DNA of 11,224 nt, from positions 1 through 11,224 of the forward strand of contig CALZMC010000003.1 of NCBI GenBank assembly GCA_945788455.1, in the 5' to 3' direction. Both the position numbers and the translations under genes were made by a program. The notes below the pieces were generated by a model, which had not been told where the DNA came from, did not search any database, and saw only the letters and a program-made list of their open reading frames with translations. This document shows, piece by piece, positions 7,756 to 11,224 of this stretch (its first letter is position 1; each line of letters opens with the position of its first letter). The DNA comes from an uncultured Clostridia bacterium (GTDB taxonomy: Bacteria > Bacillota > Clostridia > Oscillospirales > Acutalibacteraceae).

Positions 7756-9429
7756 ATGGCAAAAAAGCAAACCAATGATGACCTACTAACCGGAGGTTCA
7801 TTAAGCGCTGAAACAAAGTCAGCGAAGAAAACAAAATCAGGCGGTGCTATCAGCATTGCTCCGCAAACTAAAAAGATTATTAAGTCTGTAATTTGCGTTA
7901 TTATCGTTATAGCTATTTTAGCTGCTTATGTTGCAACAGGTGCAGTAAGAAAGGGCTTTATCGCTTCTCTAAGCATACCGGCTCAAACCTTAACAGCTGT
8001 TACCGTTTCTAACGGCGACCAAAAAGCTAAGGTTAAGGTATCTGTTTATAATTTCTATTTTGCAACTCAGTATAATACCCTTATGCAACAAAAGGAAACG
8101 TACACTCAATACGGCTTAGATCCAAAGGATGCAGGTCTTGATGTTGATTTTGATAAGCCGTTATCAAAGCAAGAGTACACCGATAAGGAAACTAACGAGA
8201 CAATGTCTTGGTCAAAGCACATGGAAGAGCTTACACTTGACGCTATTGAGGATACTTATACATATTATCTTGCTGCTGTTGAGGCTAATGACGGCATTGA
8301 GCCGGAAATAACAGAGGAACAACAAAGCCAGATTAACGATACTCTAAAGCAGTATAAAGAAACTGCTAACAAGTATGGCTTTACATTAAGCGGTTATCTC
8401 GTTCGTGCAATGGGTAAGGGTGTTACTGAAAGTGTATTCAGAACAGAGACAACACGTCAGTACATTGCATCTAATTATAAGGAAACTCTAACAAAGGACA
8501 CATCAACAAAGACATATTCTGCAGACGAAATCAGCAAGTATATCAAGGAAAATGAAGAAGATATTAAGGCTATTGATGTAAGAATTTTTGATTGTGCAAA
8601 CGAGGATGATGCAAAGGAATTTGCATCAAAGCTAAAGGCTGACGGCTCAAACTTTGCCGAATTGGCATCAAGCTATACAGACGATGATTTTGAGAAGAAG
8701 GCATTTGCTAATGACGGCTTCACAACAGAGCTCGGCGTTACTCGTACTACATTAATTCAAAAGGGATATGCTATTGCAACAGCTGACTCAAAGGACAAGA
8801 AGGATGGCGAGGAGCTATCATATCCGGGACTTGATTGGCTATTTAGCAGTGACAGAAAAGCAGGCGAAATTAAGCAGTACAGCACAACAGTAGTATATAT
8901 CATCGAACCTGCATCACTTCAGGACAGAAAGGCTGTAAATGTTCGTCATATTCTTGTAAGCCCTGTTGGCGAGGATAGTGAAACACCTGCAACCGAGGCA
9001 ACTGACAAGCAGTGGTCTGCTGCAGAAAAGAAGGCAAAGCAGATTCTCAATGACTGGAACAGCAATGGTGGCACAGAAAAGGCATTCTCAGAGCTTGCAA
9101 AGTCAAAGTCAACTGATACAGGCTCTCAAAGCAACGGCGGTTTATACGAGGATGTTATTCCCGGTCAAATGGTAAACAGCTTCTCTGCATGGTGCTTTGA
9201 CAAGGACAGAAAGACAGGCGATACCGGTATTGTTATGACTGATTACGGCTATCATATTATGTACTTTGTAGGCGAGGCTGAAGATAAGGTTTGCGACATT
9301 AATGCACAGACTTTATTAGCAGAAGAGGAAAGCACATCTGAAACAAAGAAGCTTGAGGATGCATATACACGTAATGTTCGTTGGTTTGCTTCTCGTTATT
9401 TTGAGAAGGATGTTGACATCGACAGCTAA
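7756..9429 (+). CDS. Membrane-anchored PPIC-type (parvulin) peptidyl-prolyl isomerase, paralogue of the upstream foldase
   Basis: This 557-residue protein has a short basic, Lys/Ser/Thr-rich cytoplasmic tail (1-42), one hydrophobic anchor (about 43-64) and a large extracytoplasmic part. A helical N-domain (about 75-250) resembles the same region of the upstream protein, sharing the SV-x-x-FN/YNFYF-type start and a conserved W-S segment. Residues about 273-388 have parvulin-like order, with VRIFDC where VRHIL is expected, then NFAELASSYTDDD and LDWLF-SSDRKAGEI, but lack the usual histidines. Residues about 394-505 are a conserved PPIC domain: VRHILVSP with H398, FSELAKSKSTD, GGLYED (461-466) and YGYHIMYF with H500. 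A 53-residue charged tail follows. C47 lies within the anchor in no lipobox context, so lipid anchoring is unlikely. GGATG at 7744-7748 supports the start. A role in folding secreted or cell-wall proteins is inferred from the family. Confidence 0.85.
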   Translation: MAKKQTNDDLLTGGSLSAETKSAKKTKSGGAISIAPQTKKIIKSVICVIIVIAILAAYVATGAVRKGFIASLSIPAQTLTAVTVSNGDQKAKVKVSVYNFYFATQYNTLMQQKETYTQYGLDPKDAGLDVDFDKPLSKQEYTDKETNETMSWSKHMEELTLDAIEDTYTYYLAAVEANDGIEPEITEEQQSQINDTLKQYKETANKYGFTLSGYLVRAMGKGVTESVFRTETTRQYIASNYKETLTKDTSTKTYSADEISKYIKENEEDIKAIDVRIFDCANEDDAKEFASKLKADGSNFAELASSYTDDDFEKKAFANDGFTTELGVTRTTLIQKGYAIATADSKDKKDGEELSYPGLDWLFSSDRKAGEIKQYSTTVVYIIEPASLQDRKAVNVRHILVSPVGEDSETPATEATDKQWSAAEKKAKQILNDWNSNGGTEKAFSELAKSKSTDTGSQSNGGLYEDVIPGQMVNSFSAWCFDKDRKTGDTGIVMTDYGYHIMYFVGEAEDKVCDINAQTLLAEEESTSETKKLEDAYTRNVRWFASRYFEKDVDIDS

Positions 9430-9447
9430 GAATAAAGATATAATGAG

Positions 9448-9473
9448 AAAAGGGTTGTTTTTACAACCCTTTT
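9448..9473 (+). terminator. Hairpin terminator after the second foldase gene
   Basis: AAAAGGGTTGT (9448-9458) pairs perfectly with ACAACCCTTTT (9463-9473) around a TTTT loop, 19 bp after the stop. The T tract is short and forms part of the stem, but the layout fits an intrinsic terminator. It separates the foldase pair from the coiled-coil/fumarase pair. Confidence 0.75.
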
Positions 9474-9494
9474 CGTATATTATAGTGGTATAAA
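9455..9494 (+). promoter_or_regulatory. Candidate promoter for the coiled-coil/fumarase beta pair, overlapping the terminator
   Basis: Two readings are possible. TTGTTT (9455-9460) with TATTAT (9478-9483) has a 17-bp spacer, and its -35 element lies within the terminator hairpin. Alternatively TGGTATAAA (9486-9494) is an extended -10 without a good -35. Either would give a leader of about 40-50 nt. The site is inferred from the preceding terminator and the need for a start of transcription here. Confidence 0.35.
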
Positions 9495-9540
9495 TAAGTA
9501 ATTATATAGTTTTATTACCAAGGAAATATCAGAGGTGCAA

Positions 9541-9762
9541 ATGATTAAGAAAACAGATGTACAAAGATTAACTGATGAAATCTCGCGTCTTATGGCTGCG
9601 CTTGAAGATGTGAATTTTGAATGTCAAAAATTAGAAATAATTAATGCTAATCTTGATTTTCAGCTTAAATCAGTTAACAGAGAGCTAAAACAGAATATCG
9701 CTGTTTTAGAAGCTCTTGAGGAAGAAAACAAAAGATTAAAAAAAGAGTTAGGTAAAAGATAA
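9541..9762 (+). CDS. Small coiled-coil protein of unknown function
   Basis: This is a 73-residue, highly charged protein that is almost entirely predicted helix, with Leu, Ile and Val recurring at heptad-like intervals from about residue 8 to the C-terminus, ending in a Lys/Arg-rich stretch (EENKRLKKELGKR). It has no membrane segment, signal peptide or catalytic motif, and I do not recognise a named family. The ATG at 9541 follows AGAGG (9531-9535) closely; an in-frame GTG at 9535, with AAGGA at 9520-9524, would add two residues and is a real alternative. Its stop overlaps the start of the fumarase beta gene as TAATG, so the two are co-translated. Possible roles are an assembly or scaffold partner for its neighbour, or a small division- or septum-associated coiled coil; the sequence does not decide. 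Confidence 0.75.
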   Translation: MIKKTDVQRLTDEISRLMAALEDVNFECQKLEIINANLDFQLKSVNRELKQNIAVLEALEEENKRLKKELGKR

Positions 9763-10289
9763 TGGAATATGTATTGAATGCTAATGAGTTAAGAGAATAT
9801 GCACCGAAGCTAAAGGCAGGGGACAGAGTTATCCTTTCGGGAACTGTATATACCTCCCGTGATGCAGCTCATAAGCGCATATGTGAAAGCCTTGATAATA
9901 ACGAGCCTCTGCCGTATGACCTAAAGGATGCAGTTATTTATTATGCAGGACCGACTCCTGCACCCGAGGGATTAGCAATCGGCTCCTGCGGTCCTACAAC
10001 CTCAAGCAGAATGGACGTTTTTGCACCACGCCTTTTGGATTTAGGTGTTGTTGCTATGGTTGGAAAGGGCGAACGCAGTAAGGATGTTTGTGATGCCATT
10101 GTCAGAAACAAGGCAGTATATCTCTGTGCAATAGGTGGCGCAGGTGCGCTTGCATCAAAATGCATTACCTCCTGTGATGTTATAGCTTATGAGGATTTAG
10201 GCTGTGAGTCTGTAAAAAAACTGACGTTCGATAAATTTCCGTTAACGGTTGCTATTGATTGCAGTGGTTCAAATATATTTGTGAGATAA
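9762..10289 (+). CDS. Class I fumarate hydratase (or L-tartrate dehydratase-type) beta subunit
   Basis: This 175-residue protein matches the C-terminal/beta domain of iron-sulfur class I hydro-lyases, which interconvert fumarate and malate or, in the tartrate enzyme, convert tartrate to oxaloacetate. Conserved segments are SGTVYTSRDAAHKR (26-39), YYAGPTPAPEG (60-70), GSCGPTTSSRMD (74-85) and VGKGERSKDV (100-109), followed by the glycine/alanine-rich AIGGAGALA (123-131). These contribute to the substrate pocket; the [4Fe-4S] cluster ligands reside on the alpha subunit, which is not in this window. Length is typical for a free-standing beta subunit. The start is coupled to the coiled-coil gene by TAATG, with only a weak AGG at 9750-9752, so re-initiation is likely. 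Fumarase and tartrate dehydratase beta subunits are hard to tell apart from sequence alone, so the substrate is left open. Confidence 0.85.
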   Translation: MEYVLNANELREYAPKLKAGDRVILSGTVYTSRDAAHKRICESLDNNEPLPYDLKDAVIYYAGPTPAPEGLAIGSCGPTTSSRMDVFAPRLLDLGVVAMVGKGERSKDVCDAIVRNKAVYLCAIGGAGALASKCITSCDVIAYEDLGCESVKKLTFDKFPLTVAIDCSGSNIFVR

Positions 10290-10973
10290 TCATTCAACCA
10301 TCTTTTTAATATTATTTAGTACACTTTTTTCAATTCTTGATACATAGCTTCGGCTGATATTTAGCCTCTGCGCAACCTCGCGTTGTGTCAGAGGCTTTTT
10401 GTTATTTAAGCCATAGCGAAGAATGATTATTTCCTTTTCTCTCTCATCGTCAAGATTTTCAATAATTCTTGCAACCTTTTCCCAACGAATTTTCGTTTCA
10501 AGATTATCTGCAAGGTCGGTGTCACTGCTGATTGTATCTTCAATAGTAAGTGAGTTTCCGTCCTTGTCAATTTCCAATGTGTCGTTTAAATAAACGTCAT
10601 TTGCCGTTTTTTTATTCGTCCTAAAGTACATTAAAACCTCGTTTTCAATGCATCGACTTGCGTACGTTGCGAGCCTGACATTTTTGTCTCCCTTAAAGCT
10701 GTCTATTGCTTTAATCAAACCTATCGTGCCGATACTGATAAGGTCATCGGTATCATTTGTTTTAGAATAATACTTTTTTACAATATGACTGACAAGCCTT
10801 AAATTTCGCTCGATTAGTATGGCTCGCGCATTTTTATCGCCATTCGCCATTCGCTCAAGCATTTCGCGTTCTTCCTTCGATGTTAACGGCTTTGGAAAGC
10901 TTGAATTATTTTGGATATGCAAAATAAAATAAATAAGATTTGCACTGATTGCAGAAATTAAAGCACTAAGCAT
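10290..10973 (-). CDS. sigK: RNA polymerase sporulation sigma factor, SigK-type, with pro-sequence
   Basis: This is a sigma-70 family factor most like late mother-cell SigK. Numbered from the chosen start, residues 1-20 are a hydrophobic pro-sequence (ending in NLIYFILHI, 12-20), followed by QNNSSFPKPL (21-30), closely recalling pro-SigK, which a membrane protease trims in Bacillus. NLRLVSHIVKKY (57-68), DLISIGTIGLIKAI (77-90) and LATYASRCIENEVLMYFR (101-118) are region 2, covering core binding and -10 recognition. LTQREVAQRLNISRSYVSR (195-213) is the region 4 helix-turn-helix for the -35. The 227 residues are slightly shorter than the B. subtilis protein, and the frame is uninterrupted by any skin-type element. 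The ATG at 10973 is preferred because AGGTGA lies 5 nt before it; in-frame ATG (10979) and GTG (10982) would add two or three residues. Its stop directly abuts the fumarase beta stop, with no clear terminator between. Confidence 0.88.
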   Translation of the reverse strand: MLSALISAISANLIYFILHIQNNSSFPKPLTSKEEREMLERMANGDKNARAILIERNLRLVSHIVKKYYSKTNDTDDLISIGTIGLIKAIDSFKGDKNVRLATYASRCIENEVLMYFRTNKKTANDVYLNDTLEIDKDGNSLTIEDTISSDTDLADNLETKIRWEKVARIIENLDDEREKEIIILRYGLNNKKPLTQREVAQRLNISRSYVSRIEKSVLNNIKKMVE

Positions 10974-11009
10974 TTTCATCACCTATGAAATATTATTCTT
11001 TCAAAATTT

Positions 11010-11039
11010 CCTTTATGCAGTTTAAGAAAATGAATATAA
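11010..11039 (-). promoter_or_regulatory. Candidate SigE-type promoter for sigK
   Basis: On the - strand, TTATATT (11033-11039) and CATAAAGG (11010-11017) are 15 bp apart. This resembles the mother-cell SigE pattern (an ATATT-like -35 and a CATA-starting -10, about 14-15 bp spacing), which controls sigK in Bacillus. The last -10 bases deviate, so this is a motif-level guess supported by the gene's identity. Confidence 0.3.
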
Positions 11040-11082
11040 ACATCAGCCAAGAACAAACGTTTGATTATTTTGAATTGTGCTA

Positions 11083-11111
11083 TTGAAATTATAAAAAAAA
11101 TGATATATAAT
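11083..11111 (+). promoter_or_regulatory. SigA-type promoter divergent from sigK
   Basis: TTGAAA (11083-11088) and TATAAT (11106-11111) with exactly 17 bp between them match the housekeeping consensus at 11 of 12 positions, the same two hexamers and spacing as the promoter at 5654-5682. It predicts transcription from about 11118 toward the right edge of the window. The rest of 10974-11156 shows no gene. Confidence 0.65.
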
Positions 11112-11156
11112 ATAACGAATACGTATTTTTATGAAAATGAGAGTAGGGTAGTATAT

Positions 11157-11198
11157 ATGAATAAATTTAAGCTTGTATCAGTCGGTATGGCAGCATAA
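11157..11198 (+). CDS. 13-codon short ORF or broken start of the next gene
   Basis: ATG at 11157, preceded by AGGGTAG (11144-11150), opens a frame of 13 codons (MNKFKLVSVGMAA) closed by TAA at 11196-11198. The Lys-rich then hydrophobic start looks like the first part of a secretion signal peptide cut short, but it could equally be a leader peptide or untranslated. No other frame stays open convincingly to the window end at 11224. It sits about 40 nt downstream of a near-consensus promoter, which is why it is listed at all. Confidence 0.3.
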   Translation: MNKFKLVSVGMAA

Positions 11199-11224
11199 AT
11201 TTATGTGCAAAATGCAATAAAAAA

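Noticed and set aside
7413..7856. 147-codon open frame on the - strand across the junction of the two foldase genes
   Set aside because: It lies antisense to both foldase genes, which have clear domains, and its translation has no recognisable motif. It is a shadow of their codon pattern.
7882..7950. Lipoprotein signal in the second foldase (C47 in the hydrophobic segment)
   Set aside because: The cysteine is near the start of the hydrophobic stretch, with no L-x-x-C type box ahead of it and about 17 hydrophobic residues after it. It reads as a membrane anchor.
10290..10973. SigE or a general SigA assignment for the sigma factor
   Set aside because: The hydrophobic N-terminal segment followed by NNSSFPKPL and the RCIENEVLMYFR and ISRSYVSRIEK segments fit SigK best. 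SigE pro-sequences are longer, and SigA has extra region 1 sequence absent here.
1..11224. CRISPR arrays, insertion sequences, tRNA or rRNA genes, phage genes
   Set aside because: No regularly spaced repeats, transposase or integrase motifs, terminal inverted repeats or tRNA cloverleaf sequence were seen on either strand by eye.

Overview
The window looks like chromosomal DNA from an endospore-lineage, low-GC Gram-positive bacterium of the Clostridia, probably a gut-type Oscillospirales/Ruminococcaceae relative. That placement is an inference. It rests on AT-rich codons, strong AGGAGG-type ribosome binding sites, a PyrK/PyrD (class 1B) dihydroorotate dehydrogenase, membrane-anchored parvulin foldases and a SigK-type sporulation sigma factor with its pro-sequence.

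Region 1 (1-4113, + strand) is the distal part of a de novo pyrimidine (UMP) operon in the order pyrK(partial)-pyrD-pyrF-pyrE-pyrB-pyrI. It encodes the electron-transfer and catalytic subunits of dihydroorotate dehydrogenase, OMP decarboxylase, orotate phosphoribosyltransferase, and the catalytic and regulatory chains of aspartate transcarbamoylase. The genes overlap (7 bp, or 1 bp as TAATG) or are 10-31 bp apart. The operon ends in a hairpin terminator that can also serve the convergent gene. The operon promoter and any attenuator lie upstream of the window.

Region 2 (4121-5512, - strand) is a single polytopic membrane protein of the O-antigen ligase / Wzy-like polymerase family. It is divergent from region 3, and the 212-bp AT-rich gap between them holds a candidate promoter for each direction.

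Region 3 (5725-9473, + strand) holds two neighbouring paralogues encoding single-pass, extracytoplasmic PPIC (parvulin) peptidyl-prolyl isomerases. Each appears to have a degenerate first parvulin-like domain and a conserved second one, a SurA-like layout. Each gene has its own promoter-like sequence, and a terminator follows the second.

Region 4 (9541-10289, + strand) pairs a small coiled-coil protein of unknown function, through a TAATG overlap, with the beta subunit of a class I (iron-sulfur) fumarase-type hydro-lyase. No alpha subunit is present in the window.

Region 5 (10290-11224) holds sigK on the - strand, its stop directly abutting the fumarase stop, with a candidate SigE-type promoter. 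Divergent from it is a consensus-like housekeeping promoter. It leads to a ribosome binding site and a start codon whose frame closes after only 13 codons, just before the window ends.

Most of the window is recognisable housekeeping and envelope biology. I see no clearly new system. The points most worth a second look are the double-domain foldase pair, the fumarase beta subunit coupled to a coiled-coil protein and lacking its alpha partner, and the promoter-driven 13-codon ORF at the right end.
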